DNA from: Halolamina sp. CBA1230
Lineage (GTDB): Archaea > Halobacteriota > Halobacteria > Halobacteriales > Haloferacaceae
NCBI RefSeq assembly: GCF_002025255.2
Contig: NZ_CP054587.1
Coordinates: 1,922,001-1,986,000 of the forward strand
Length of the DNA stretch: 64,000 nucleotides
Reading direction: 5' to 3'
Both the position numbers and the translations under genes were made by a program. The notes under the pieces are model-generated. The model saw only the letters and a program-made list of their open reading frames with translations, was not told the DNA's origin and did not search any database. This document shows positions 33,115 through 45,428 of the stretch, one piece after another (positions within the stretch are counted from its first letter, which is position 1; each line of letters starts with the position of its first letter).

Positions 33115-35853
33115 ATGCCCAGTGGCCCGTACGACGCCGACGCCGTCGAGGAGAAGTGGCAGGACCGGTGGCTCGAGGAGGACACCTACGCCTACCGCGG
33201 GGGCGAGGCAGACGACCCGAACACGGCGTTCTCCATCGACACGCCGCCGCCGACGGTGTCGGGGAGCCTCCACTGGGGCCACGTGTACGGTGAGGTGTTG
33301 CGGGACATCGTCGCCCGGTTCAACCGGATGCAGGGCGAGGCGGTGTACTACCCGTTCGGCTACGACGACAACGGGATCGCCTCCGAGCGCCTCACCGAAC
33401 GCGAACTTGACATCCGCCACCAGGAGTTCTCCCGCCGGGAGTTCCAGCAGAAATGTCGGGAGGTCTGTGCCCAGTACGAGGACGAGTTCACCGAGAACAT
33501 GCAGTCCTTCGGCTTCTCGATCAACTGGGACAACACCTACCGCACGATCGAACCCCGCGTCCAGCGTATCTCCCAGCTCTCCTTCGTCGACCTGTACGAG
33601 CAGGGGAAGGAGTACCGCCAGCGCGCGCCGGCGATCTGGTGTCCGGAGTGTGAGACGGCGATCTCGCAGGTCGAGACCGAGGACGACGAGCAGGACAGCC
33701 ACTTCCACGACATCAGCTTCGACGTGGTCGACCCGGAGTCGGCCGGCCAGGAGGAGTTCACAATCTCCACGACCCGGCCCGAACTCCTCCCGGCCTGTGT
33801 CGCGGTGTTCGTCCACCCCGACGACGAGGAGAACCAGCATCTCGTCGGGGAGGAGGCCCGCATCCCGCTGTTCGGCCACGAGGTGCCCATCATCGAGGAC
33901 GACCGCGTCGACATGGAAACCGGTTCGGGGATCGTGATGTGCTGTACGTTCGGCGACCAGACCGACATCGAGTGGTACCAGGCCCACGATCTGGACCTCC
34001 GGGTCGCCATCGACGAGTCGGGCCACATGACCGACGTCGCCGGCGAGTACGAGGGGCTGGCCGCCGCGGACGCTGGGGAGGCGATCGTCGCCGATCTGGA
34101 GGACGCGGGCGCGCTGCTCGACCGCCGCGCGATCACTCACACCGTCAACGTCCACGAGCGCTGTGGCGTCGGCGTCGAGTTCCTCGTCGCCGACCAGTGG
34201 TACGTCGAACTGCTCGACAGCACCGAGGAGTATCTCGAGGCCGGCCGCGAGATGGACTGGTTCCCCGAGAAGATGTTCTCGCGGTACAAACACTGGATCG
34301 AGGGACTCCAGTGGGACTGGTGTATCTCCCGACAGCGCTCCTCGGGGATCCCGTTCCCGGTGTGGTACTGTGCGGACTGCGACGAGGAGATCATCGCCGA
34401 GAAAGCCGACCTGCCCGTCGACCCGCTCTCTGACGACCCGCCGGTCGACGCCTGTCCCGCGTGTGGGCACGACGAGTTCGTCCCGGAGGACGACGTGTTC
34501 GACACGTGGGCCACCTCCAGCCTGACGCCGCTGATCAACGCCGGCTGGGACTGGGACGAGGCAGCCGGGGAGTACACGATGGAGAACCCGGAGCTGTTCC
34601 CGATGGATCTCCGGTCGCAGGGCCACGACATCATCTCGTTCTGGCTGTTCCACACGCTCGTGAAGTGCTACGAGCACACCGGCGAGGTGCCGTTCGACTC
34701 GGTGATGATCAACGGGATGGTGCTCGACGAGAACCGCAAGAAGATGTCCAAGTCGAAGGGCAACGTCGTCTCGCCCCAGGAGGTCAAATCGCAGTTCCCC
34801 GTCGACGCCGCGCGGTTCTGGGCCGCCGGGAGCGCCATCGGCGACGACCTCCCCTACCAGGAGAAGGGGCTGCGCGCCGGCGAGAAGCTGCTTCAGAAGC
34901 TCTGGAACGCCTCGAAGCTGGTCGACTCGCTGACGCCCGAGACGCCACCCGAGATGGCGCCGGCGGACCTCTCGGCGCTGGACCGCTGGCTGCTGGCCGA
35001 ACTCGACGGCGAGGCCGAGTTCGTCCGGGAGAAGCTCGAGAACCGGGAGTTCTCGAAGGCGCGGGACAGCCTCCGGAGCTTCTTCTGGGGGACGTTCTGT
35101 GACGACTACCTCGAGATCGCCAAACAGCGTGTCCGCGAGGAGGACGATGTTGGCGGGAGCGAAGCTCCCGCCGGCCAATCGGAAGCGTCCGCTTCCGATG
35201 CTGACTCCGCGAAGTACACGCTCGCGGTCGCCCACCGGCGGTTCCTCAAGCTGTTCGCGCCGATGCTCGCCCACATCACCGAGGAGATCTGGCAGGAGAT
35301 GTACGGCGAGGCGCGACGCGCCCCGGATGCGAGCGGCGAAGCCGCGAGCACCTCCGACGGCGGGTTCGAGAGCGTCCACCGCACCTCCTGGCCCGAACCG
35401 ACCGGGATCGACGCCGACCACGAGGCCGGCGAGACCGCGATGGCGGTCGTCGGCGCGCTCCGGCGCTACAAGAGCGAGCGCCAGCTCCCGCTGAACGCCG
35501 AACTCGACACGGTGTCGGTGTACGGCGAGATCGGCGGGTTCGAGAGCGACATCCGGAACGTGATGCACGTCGGCACGCTCGAGACGCTCGAGACGGAGCC
35601 ACAGGTCGAGTCGGTCGTCACGGGCATCGACCTCGACTACTCGGTCGTCGGGCCGGAGTACGGCGGCGACGTGCCCGACATCGAGGCTGGCATCGAGAAC
35701 GGCGAGTACGATATCGACGACGACGGCGACACCCTCCGGGTCGCAGGCCACGAACTCGCCCCGGAGGAGTTCACCGTCGAACGCGAGCGCCAGTACACCG
35801 GCGAGGGTGAGATGCTCGAAGCCGACGGCGCGCTCGTGATCGTGCAGGCGTAA
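33115..35853 (+). CDS. valS: Valyl-tRNA synthetase
   Basis: 912 residues, class I. HIGH motif HWGH in SGSLHWGHVYG (about 45-55), editing domain with TTRPELLPACVAVFVHP, two zinc-binding Cys clusters (CPECETAI and CADCDEEI/CPACGHDE), DWCISRQRSSGIPFPVWYC, and KMSKSKGN (about 545-552). The anticodon-binding helical domain contains two atypical inserts (about residues 680-696 and 733-748, rich in Ser/Ala/Gly/Asp) encoded by perfect DNA palindromes. The ATG at 33115 is preceded by CTTTAACA as TATA about 31 bases before. Confidence 0.96.
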   Translation: MPSGPYDADAVEEKWQDRWLEEDTYAYRGGEADDPNTAFSIDTPPPTVSGSLHWGHVYGEVLRDIVARFNRMQGEAVYYPFGYDDNGIASERLTERELDIRHQEFSRREFQQKCREVCAQYEDEFTENMQSFGFSINWDNTYRTIEPRVQRISQLSFVDLYEQGKEYRQRAPAIWCPECETAISQVETEDDEQDSHFHDISFDVVDPESAGQEEFTISTTRPELLPACVAVFVHPDDEENQHLVGEEARIPLFGHEVPIIEDDRVDMETGSGIVMCCTFGDQTDIEWYQAHDLDLRVAIDESGHMTDVAGEYEGLAAADAGEAIVADLEDAGALLDRRAITHTVNVHERCGVGVEFLVADQWYVELLDSTEEYLEAGREMDWFPEKMFSRYKHWIEGLQWDWCISRQRSSGIPFPVWYCADCDEEIIAEKADLPVDPLSDDPPVDACPACGHDEFVPEDDVFDTWATSSLTPLINAGWDWDEAAGEYTMENPELFPMDLRSQGHDIISFWLFHTLVKCYEHTGEVPFDSVMINGMVLDENRKKMSKSKGNVVSPQEVKSQFPVDAARFWAAGSAIGDDLPYQEKGLRAGEKLLQKLWNASKLVDSLTPETPPEMAPADLSALDRWLLAELDGEAEFVREKLENREFSKARDSLRSFFWGTFCDDYLEIAKQRVREEDDVGGSEAPAGQSEASASDADSAKYTLAVAHRRFLKLFAPMLAHITEEIWQEMYGEARRAPDASGEAASTSDGGFESVHRTSWPEPTGIDADHEAGETAMAVVGALRRYKSERQLPLNAELDTVSVYGEIGGFESDIRNVMHVGTLETLETEPQVESVVTGIDLDYSVVGPEYGGDVPDIEAGIENGEYDIDDDGDTLRVAGHELAPEEFTVERERQYTGEGEMLEADGALVIVQA
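35152..35199. repeat. Two perfect palindromes inside valS
   Basis: GGCGGGAGC at 35152-35160 pairs with GCTCCCGCC at 35164-35172 (loop GAA); ATCGGAAGC at 35178-35186 pairs with GCTTCCGAT at 35191-35199 (loop GTCC). A third, GCGGC GAA GCCGC, is at about 35333-35345. All sit in a variable loop of the C-terminal domain and keep the frame. Confidence 0.75.
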
Positions 35854-35877
35854 GACGGCTCGCGAAACGACTTCTTT

Positions 35878-36933
35878 CTACAGGTCGACGCCGACGGCCT
35901 CGGAGACGTGGTCGAACCCGTCCGCCTCGAGCAGGTCGAGCAGCCCCTCGTTGATCTCGCGGGCGAGGGCGGGCCCCTCGTAGACGAGGCCCGTGTACAG
36001 TTGGACCACGTCCGCGCCCGCACGGATCTTCCGATAGGCGCCTTCGGCACTGCTGACGCCGCCGACGCCGACGACGGGGACGTGGGTACGCTCCGCCACG
36101 AAGCCGACGAGGCCCGTCGAGCGCTCCTCGATCGGGTCGCCCGAGAGGCCGCCCGGCTCGGCCTGGTTGGGGGAGTGGAGGCTCTCGGGGCGTTCAGTCG
36201 TCGTGTTGGCGACGACGACGCCGTCGAGATCCTTCGCGGCGACCACTTCGAGGGACTCCTCGATGGCGGGGCCGGGGAGGTCCGGCGAAAGCTTGACGAG
36301 CAGCGGGGCGGCGCCGGCGTCCTGAAGCTCGTCGACGATCGCCTCCAGCGCGTCGCGGTTCTGGAGCGAGCGCAGGCCGGGCGTGTTGGGGCTGGAGACG
36401 TTGATGACGAAGTAGTCCGCGGCGTCCGCGACACGCTCGTACGTGTAGCGGTAGTCCGCCGGCGCCTCCTCGAGTGGCGTCGACTTCGACTTGCCGAGGT
36501 TGACGCCGACGGGGACGTGCGGGAGCGCGGTGTCGTCGAGCCGTTCGCCGACGGCGTCGGCGCCCTCGTTGTTGAACCCCATCCGGTTGATCAGCGCGCG
36601 GTCCGGGCGCAGGCGGAACATCCGCGGGCGCGGGTTCCCCCCCTGGGCTTCGGCGGTGACGCCGCCGACCTCGACGTGACCGAAGCCGATGGCGGCGAGG
36701 GCGCGGGGGATGCGGGCGTTCTTGTCGAAGCCGGCGGCGACGCCGACCGGGTTGGGGAAGCGCAGGCCGAACGCCTCGGTCGTGAGTCGGTCGTCGTCGA
36801 CGACGTAGCGGTCGCGCAGCAGGCCCTCAGCCGGCGTCCCCTGGACGGCCTCGAGCCCGCGGCTCACGAGTGCGTGGGCAGTTTCTGGCGGTAGCGAGAA
36901 CAGGATCGGTTTCGCGGCGTCGTAGAGCTGCAT
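35878..36933 (-). CDS. pyrD: Dihydroorotate dehydrogenase (quinone), class 2
   Basis: 351 residues. The N-terminal helices (MQLYDAAKPILFSLPPETAHAL) that dock class 2 enzymes to the membrane and quinone are present. FMN and substrate motifs: NPVGVAAGFDKNA (about 61-73), the class 2 catalytic serine in INVSSPNTPG (about 176-185), NTTTERP, and GVGGVSSAEGAY. It feeds electrons from pyrimidine synthesis to the respiratory chain. Convergent with valS. Confidence 0.95.
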   Translation of the reverse strand: MQLYDAAKPILFSLPPETAHALVSRGLEAVQGTPAEGLLRDRYVVDDDRLTTEAFGLRFPNPVGVAAGFDKNARIPRALAAIGFGHVEVGGVTAEAQGGNPRPRMFRLRPDRALINRMGFNNEGADAVGERLDDTALPHVPVGVNLGKSKSTPLEEAPADYRYTYERVADAADYFVINVSSPNTPGLRSLQNRDALEAIVDELQDAGAAPLLVKLSPDLPGPAIEESLEVVAAKDLDGVVVANTTTERPESLHSPNQAEPGGLSGDPIEERSTGLVGFVAERTHVPVVGVGGVSSAEGAYRKIRAGADVVQLYTGLVYEGPALAREINEGLLDLLEADGFDHVSEAVGVDL

Positions 36934-36940
36934 CTGACCC

Positions 36941-37138
36941 TCAGAAGTCGTGTTCGACGTCCTCGGCGTCGGCGGACTGGATGATGATCTTCCCGTCGCG
37001 GACGCGCACGAACACCTCCTCGCCGATCTCCATGCCGGCGACCTCGAGCTCGTCCTCGTGGAGGTTCACGTGGACGTTGTGGTACTCGCCGTTCTCGTCT
37101 TTGGCCCCGCTCGGGCTGAGCTTCTTCTTGCGGACCAT
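36941..37138 (-). CDS. Small AbrB-like protein
   Basis: 65 residues. After a basic N-terminus, HVNLHEDELEVAGMEIGEEVFVRVRDGKIII has the strand-turn-strand plan of SpoVT/AbrB swapped-hairpin DNA-binding domains. Small single-domain proteins of this type are conserved across haloarchaea. It ends seven bases before the pyrD start on the same strand and may be co-transcribed. A TATA-like CTTTAGTA lies at about 37173-37180 on the minus strand. Confidence 0.7.
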   Translation of the reverse strand: MVRKKKLSPSGAKDENGEYHNVHVNLHEDELEVAGMEIGEEVFVRVRDGKIIIQSADAEDVEHDF

Positions 37139-37306
37139 CTGGTCTGTCTATCCCCGTTTGGCTTCAGCCGGTACTAAAGTGTTGTCTCCCCGCGCGGCGC
37201 GCCCGAGCCTCTGTCGGGTGGATTTCGCCTTTATTTCGATCATCAGGAAACGATCTCATCGTTCGGGTATATAAATGCCCCGGTCGAGTGGGTCGTTTGC
37301 CCCGAT

Positions 37307-37315
37307 ATTTTTATA
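37307..37315 (+). promoter_or_regulatory. Promoter of the MC1 gene
   Basis: CGATATTTTTATATCG at about 37303-37318 has a clear TATA box. It is about 40 bases before the ATG, giving a short leader. A second TATA-like TATATAAAT at 37268-37276 lies further upstream. Confidence 0.55.
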
Positions 37316-37350
37316 TCGGACCCTGTGTACCACCCGCATGGAGAGAAACC

Positions 37351-37656
37351 ATGGTACGAGAAGACGGTAAGCGGAACTTCGCGCTTCGGGAAGAGGACGA
37401 CGAGGACAGCGTGTTCTCCGGTAACACGCCGCGACAGGCGGCGCTGAAGGCGGCTCGACGGCTCGAGCCTGCCAACTCCGAGGACTCGGCCGACCGCGTC
37501 CCGATCGAGCTCCGGGAGAAGGGGACGGACAAGGTCCACATCTACGAGGGCTGGGCGTGGGAGGAGGAGGCCCCCGAGAACAAACCCGACTGGATGCCCG
37601 AGGTCATCACCGAGGCGAACGTCTCCAAGCAGGGGATCGAGCACCTCGACGAGTAG
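37351..37656 (+). CDS. mc1: MC1-family chromosomal protein
   Basis: 101 residues. The sequence follows the non-histone DNA-bending protein MC1: NFALREEDDEDSVFSGNTPRQAALKAARR, then IELREKGTDKVHIYEGW and a C-terminal PDWMPE and VSKQGIEHL. It compacts and bends DNA in haloarchaea and methanogens. The halophilic version carries an insertion (about 43-52) and more acidic residues. The ATG at 37351 follows a promoter with a strong TATA box. Confidence 0.9.
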   Translation: MVREDGKRNFALREEDDEDSVFSGNTPRQAALKAARRLEPANSEDSADRVPIELREKGTDKVHIYEGWAWEEEAPENKPDWMPEVITEANVSKQGIEHLDE

Positions 37657-37844
37657 ACCCGACAGGCGTATCACTCCCCGCGTCGCAACGACCCGACGCG
37701 CGGTACCACGCGGTCCGACTCCGTACGAGCGCGGGGATGACCGGCCGCCCTCCTGCCGCGCCATATCTACCTCCACAGCGCCAGCGTCGTCGTGTGCCCG
37801 TGTGAACGATCCACTCGTGAAACCGCATGACGTGGCGTCGATAC
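37657..37844. other. Start of the 568-base rRNA leader region, no gene
   Basis: Bases 37657-37844 between the MC1 gene and the first rRNA promoter contain no supported gene or strong repeat. The whole gap to 16S (to 38224) is regulatory and is described in the following entries. Confidence 0.5.
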
Positions 37845-37860
37845 TCCGACGGGGTTAAGT
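37845..37860 (+). promoter_or_regulatory. rRNA promoter P1
   Basis: TCCGACGGGGTTAAGT is an archaeal rRNA-type promoter (conserved CGACG block then a TTAAGT TATA). The same pattern recurs 104 bases downstream, as in other haloarchaeal rRNA operons with multiple tandem promoters. Transcription would start near 37882. Confidence 0.6.
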
Positions 37861-37918
37861 AGTTACCTCCCATCGAACCTAATGCGAAGGTCGCCGGGGC
37901 GGTCGCCCCCGGTGACAC

Positions 37919-37943
37919 CCGGGCTCGCTCGGTGCGAGCCCGG
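37919..37943 (+). repeat. Strong hairpin between P1 and P2
   Basis: CCGGGCTCGC at 37919-37928 pairs perfectly with GCGAGCCCGG at 37934-37943, loop TCGGT. A second GC-rich stem lies just before it (about 37893-37913). Transcripts from P1 would fold here; function unknown. Confidence 0.6.
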
Positions 37944-37948
37944 TACGA

Positions 37949-37964
37949 TCCGACGCCCTTAAGT
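37949..37964 (+). promoter_or_regulatory. rRNA promoter P2
   Basis: TCCGACGCCCTTAAGT repeats the P1 pattern with the same spacing. Transcription would start near 37988, about 240 bases before 16S. Confidence 0.6.
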
Positions 37965-38092
37965 GGAAACGGGCACTCGGAAGGAATACGCAGAGGGCGG
38001 CGAGGTTCGTGCCGAGTTCGACTCGGCGAATCGCCGTCCGCGACGGATGAGGATTCCGCCACCGTGGTCCGCCATAGGACGGTATCTGATGC

Positions 38093-38128
38093 GAGCCTTG
38101 GTAGTTCGGTGTCCCCCGGTTCGGCCGG
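38093..38128 (+). other. 16S processing stem, 5' arm with bulge-helix-bulge
   Basis: GAGCCTTGGTAGTTC (38093-38107) pairs perfectly with 39771-39785; GGTG (38108-38111) pairs with CACC (39764-39767); TCC (38112-38114) is a 3-base bulge; then CCCGGT pairs with ACCGGG (39758-39763). With the opposite bulge TTA (39768-39770) this is a canonical 3-4-3 motif for EndA cleavage. Confidence 0.85.
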
Positions 38129-38224
38129 CGGGCAGCGAACGGTAACCGATACGCAAGACCAGATTGGTAACGATCACATTGTGTGATCCGACCCGCCAAA
38201 CCCACGTGCGTTATGCACGTACAC

Positions 38225-39695
<1,471 letters not shown>

Positions 39696-39757
39696 ACTGA
39701 CCGGGATCTGCCCTCTGGGCAGACCCACCTTTCGCCGTTTCGGTGCCACCGGTTCCG

Positions 39758-39785
39758 ACCGGGCACCTTAGAACTACCAAGGCTC
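39758..39785 (+). other. 16S processing stem, 3' arm with bulge-helix-bulge
   Basis: ACCGGG, CACC, bulge TTA and GAACTACCAAGGCTC pair with the arm at 38093-38120. The stem ends four bases before tRNA-Ala, so cleavage by EndA separates pre-16S from the tRNA. Confidence 0.85.
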
Positions 39786-39789
39786 CATA

Positions 39790-39861
39790 GGGCTCGTAGC
39801 TCAGTGGGAGAGTGCCTCCTTTGCAAGGAGGATGCCCGGGGTTCGAATCCCCGCGAGTCCA
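39790..39861 (+). tRNA. tRNA-Ala (TGC)
   Basis: Acceptor GGGCTCG pairs with CGAGTCC (one G-T). Anticodon stem CCTCC/GGAGG holds the loop TTTGCAA with anticodon TGC at 39822-39824. T arm GGGG TTCGAAT CCCC. Discriminator A; CCA is not encoded. Standard spacer tRNA of archaeal rRNA operons. Confidence 0.95.
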
Positions 39862-40013
39862 TCTCGGACAGAAGGAAACCGTGTGGGTTATATGCCCGAC
39901 GGAAGTACGATGGAGTCCAGAACGATCGATGCACCAGACCGTGAGAACGCGTCTGGGAAGGGTCCGAGTACGCTCCCGTGTCACCCACGGGACGTGCACT
40001 GACGACCGTGTGT

Positions 40014-40045
40014 AAGCGTAGTCCAGGCACCCACTGGACCCGTTC
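40014..40045 (+). other. 23S processing stem, 5' arm with bulge-helix-bulge
   Basis: AAGCGTAGTCCAG (40014-40026) pairs with 43048-43060; GCAC (40027-40030) with GTGC (43041-43044); CCA (40031-40033) is a bulge; CTGGACCCGTTC (40034-40045) pairs with 43029-43040. Again a perfect 3-4-3 motif. Confidence 0.85.
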
Positions 40046-40086
40046 ATCCGGGTTGCAGTGGAACGACGATAGACGATTACCGACAG

Positions 40087-42985
<2,899 letters not shown>

Positions 42986-43028
42986 TCATTCATCCGGTAA
43001 TCGGATATCTCTGCACTGCACCCGTATC

Positions 43029-43060
43029 GAACGGGTCCAGGTGCGAACTGGACTACGCTT
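43029..43060 (+). other. 23S processing stem, 3' arm with bulge-helix-bulge
   Basis: GAACGGGTCCAG, GTGC, bulge GAA (43045-43047) and CTGGACTACGCTT pair with 40014-40045. Cleavage here releases pre-23S and leaves 5S downstream. Confidence 0.85.
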
Positions 43061-43080
43061 ATTCACACGGTTCGATCATA

Positions 43081-43120
43081 CCGAGCTTGGTTTGCTCGCG
43101 GTTCGATTCCGCGACTCGGC
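43081..43120 (+). other. tRNA-like element before 5S
   Basis: CCGAG (43081-43085) pairs with CTCGG (43115-43119) like an acceptor stem, and CGCGG TTCGATT CCGCG (43097-43113) is a perfect T arm. D and anticodon arms are absent. Its 3' end lies exactly at the expected 5S start, which fits the known use of a tRNA-like structure by tRNase Z to make the 5S 5' end in Haloferax. Confidence 0.7.
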
Positions 43121-43243
43121 GTGAGACGGCCAGAGTGGTGAGGTAACACCCGTACCCATCCCGAACACGGAAGTTAAGCTCACCTACGTGTGGGCGAGTA
43201 CTGGCGTGGGCGACCCGCTGGGAGAGTCCGCTCGCCGTCTCTC
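43121..43243 (+). rRNA. rrf: 5S ribosomal RNA
   Basis: About 122 bases. Terminal stem GAGACGGC with GCCGTCTC, loop A region CCCGTACCCATCCCGAACACGG (written here only as the CCCATCCCGAACACGG core), and AGTACTGGCGTGGGCGACC. Follows the tRNA-like element with no gap. Confidence 0.93.
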
Positions 43244-43340
43244 TATTCATTGCGGTATTCTGAGTTACGAAGAGCGAGTCGCTTCGCGATCGTTCCTTGC
43301 TCGATCCCGTCGACGCGCAGCGAAAGCGCCCGATACGGTA

Positions 43341-43350
43341 CGCTTAAACG
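43341..43350 (+). promoter_or_regulatory. Candidate own promoter of tRNA-Cys
   Basis: CGCTTAAACG contains a TATA box about 28 bases before the tRNA, so the tRNA may be transcribed separately as well as from the rRNA promoters. Confidence 0.4.
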
Positions 43351-43374
43351 ACTGAGTGACCAACGACGAACTGC

Positions 43375-43450
43375 GCCAAGGTGGCAGAGTTCGGCCTAAC
43401 GCAGCGGCCTGCAGAGCCGCCCATCGCCGGTTCAAATCCGGCCCTTGGCT
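43375..43450 (+). tRNA. tRNA-Cys (GCA)
   Basis: Acceptor GCCAAGG with CCTTGGC, anticodon stem GCGGC/GCCGC with loop CTGCAGA and anticodon GCA at 43411-43413, T arm GCCGG TTCAAAT CCGGC, discriminator T (typical of Cys). Distal tRNA of the rRNA operon as in other haloarchaea. A T-rich stretch follows at 43451. Confidence 0.95.
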
Positions 43451-43552
43451 TACTTTTCTCGAGATGTTTCCCGAACAGCGTCAGCTATCCCGTTTCGATC
43501 CTCGTTCGGCCACGTCGTTTTACCCTACTCCCCGACGAACACGTTCGGATGC

Positions 43553-44392
43553 ATGACCTCGGAGTCAGACACGCCGTCCGGTGCCTCCCTCTCCTACCGG
43601 CAGATCCTCGAACGCGAGATGGAGAACGCCCTCAAGGAGATCAACCGCCCGCCGAAGGGGGTGTTCCTCTCCGGGCTGTCCGCGGGGCTGAACCTGAGCT
43701 TCGGCGCGCTGCTCATGGCGATGGTGCTGACGTTCTCCGGCGGGTTCGACTCCACACTGGTCCAGCAGGCCGCCCTCGGCGGGATCTCGTCGATCGCGTT
43801 CCTGTTCGTCGTCGTCGGACAGACCGAGCTGTTCACCGCCCACTCGACGATGGCGATCCTGCCGGTGCTCGACGGGCGGGCGAGCGTCCGCGGGCTCGGT
43901 CGCGTCTGGGGGGTGACGTACGCGTCGAACCTCGTGGGCTGTCTGCTGTTCGCCGGCCTGATCGCGAGCGCCGGGCCGGCGCTCGGGATCGTCGACGCCG
44001 CGGCGGTCGGGGCGCTCGCGGGCGCGCTCCTCCCCCATCCGTGGTGGGTGATCTTCGCTAGCGGCGTGATCGCCGGCTGGCTGATGGGGTTGGTCACCTG
44101 GCTCTCGGCGGCCAGCCGCGACACGGTCGGCCGAAGCCTCTTCGTGCTGATCGGGACCGCAGTCATCGGCTTCGCCCCGTTCCACCACTGTATCCTCGGG
44201 ACGACCGAGGTGCTCGCCGCGATGTTCCTCGGCTACCCAGTCTCCCCCGGCGCGTTCGTGGGGTTCCTGCTCCCCACCACGGCCGGAAACGTCGTCGGCG
44301 GGGCCGTGTTCGTCGGCCTCCTCAACTACGGCCACGTCGCGCTGGCCGGCGAGCAGCAGAACGTGCAGTTCGACGCGGTCGATCGGGAGTGA
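43553..44392 (+). CDS. Formate/nitrite transporter-family channel (FNT)
   Basis: 279 residues with six hydrophobic segments. FNT traits: FLSGLSAGLNLSFGALLMA in the first helix, the central histidine in FHHCILGTTEVLAAM, and LPTTAGNVVGGAVFVGLLNYGH in the last helix. The closest known branch is YfdC-like. The family passes small monovalent anions (formate, nitrite, HS-). The chain starts after tRNA-Cys with no other gene. Confidence 0.88.
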   Translation: MTSESDTPSGASLSYRQILEREMENALKEINRPPKGVFLSGLSAGLNLSFGALLMAMVLTFSGGFDSTLVQQAALGGISSIAFLFVVVGQTELFTAHSTMAILPVLDGRASVRGLGRVWGVTYASNLVGCLLFAGLIASAGPALGIVDAAAVGALAGALLPHPWWVIFASGVIAGWLMGLVTWLSAASRDTVGRSLFVLIGTAVIGFAPFHHCILGTTEVLAAMFLGYPVSPGAFVGFLLPTTAGNVVGGAVFVGLLNYGHVALAGEQQNVQFDAVDRE

Positions 44393-44393
44393 G

Positions 44394-44864
44394 TCACTCC
44401 GTCGCGTGTTCCGAGAGCAGCGCCGCACGCTCCTCCCGGCCCAGTCGCTCGTACGCGGCGGCCTCGTACTGGAGCGAGAGCACCGGCACCGAGCGACCGT
44501 CGAGATCGACGAACCGCCGGTGTTCGGTGACGTCGACCGGCGGCTCCCACGCCCCGTCCGGCCGCCGTTTCTGGACTGCGCCCATGATCTCGACCCGGAC
44601 GCCGGCCAGTTCGAGCGCGCCGAAGTGGGACGTGATCCCCTCGGCCGCCGAGAGCGACACCGGCTCGACGACCCGGTCCGCGAACGCCGACTCGATCGCG
44701 TCCGCGCCGGCTTCGGTCGTCTGAACGTCGATATCGTTCGGCTCGACGGGGACGCCCTGGAGCGCGAAACTGGCGCTGCCGGTCAGGGCCCACGGTTCGT
44801 CGCCGTCGAGCCGCGCGACCAGCGTTCCGATCGCGTTCCGGTACCGCTCGTCGAGCGCCGGCAC
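44394..44864 (-). CDS. Nucleotidyltransferase-fold protein
   Basis: 156 residues. The core ALTGSASFALQGVPVEPNDIDVQT (about 26-49) matches the GS-x-D-x-D signature of minimal nucleotidyltransferases (here NDIDVQT). Without a target domain the substrate is unknown. Start is GTG 44864, one base after the stop of the uspA-like gene, so the two form an operon. Convergent with the FNT gene. Confidence 0.72.
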   Translation of the reverse strand: MPALDERYRNAIGTLVARLDGDEPWALTGSASFALQGVPVEPNDIDVQTTEAGADAIESAFADRVVEPVSLSAAEGITSHFGALELAGVRVEIMGAVQKRRPDGAWEPPVDVTEHRRFVDLDGRSVPVLSLQYEAAAYERLGREERAALLSEHATE

Positions 44865-44865
44865 G

Positions 44866-45315
44866 CTACCCCTCGACTTCGGTTTTCACGACGACTGCCG
44901 GCCGATCCGTCAGGCGGAGCACGCGGTCGGTGACGCTCCCGAGCAGCGCCCGGTACTCGTCGGGGCGGCGTTTCGTCCCGAGCACGAGCAGGCCGGCGTC
45001 GATCTCGTCGGCGTAGTCGACGATCACGTTCGACGGTCGCCCGTGGCGCATCACGGTGGTGCAGTCGACCGCCGCGTCGCTCGCTCGCGCCCGCAGATCC
45101 GCGAGCGTCTCCTCCCCGTGTTCCTCGAGCCCGTGCTCCGGGCCTTCGGCCTCGTCGACGTACTCGTCGCCGCTGTAGGCGTTGTAGACGGTCTCGTCGA
45201 CGACGTACAGCGCGTGGAGGGCGGCGTCGTGCGCCGCGGCGAGGTCGATCGCGTGGCGTTCGGCCTCCTCGGAGGCGACGCTCCCGTCGGTCGACAGCAG
45301 GATCCGTTCGTACAT
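44866..45315 (-). CDS. Universal stress protein (UspA family)
   Basis: 149 residues. YERILLSTDGS at the start and the ATP-binding-type end GLLVLGTKRR, LLGSVTDRVLRLTDRPAVVVK (read GTKRR-x9-GSVTDRVL) are family marks. Start ATG 45315 was preferred to the GTG two codons upstream because it gives the conserved MYERIL start. Usually stress-responsive cytoplasmic dimers. Confidence 0.85.
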   Translation of the reverse strand: MYERILLSTDGSVASEEAERHAIDLAAAHDAALHALYVVDETVYNAYSGDEYVDEAEGPEHGLEEHGEETLADLRARASDAAVDCTTVMRHGRPSNVIVDYADEIDAGLLVLGTKRRPDEYRALLGSVTDRVLRLTDRPAVVVKTEVEG

Positions 45316-45428
45316 CCTCACGAACTCGGGGCGGCAGCCACAAAACCGCCCCGGTGGCGGTGCCGTCGTGCCCCGGAGCGTTACCGAAAGAGGAACCGTT
45401 TTTACGCCGGGTCTTCCACCATCACGGT

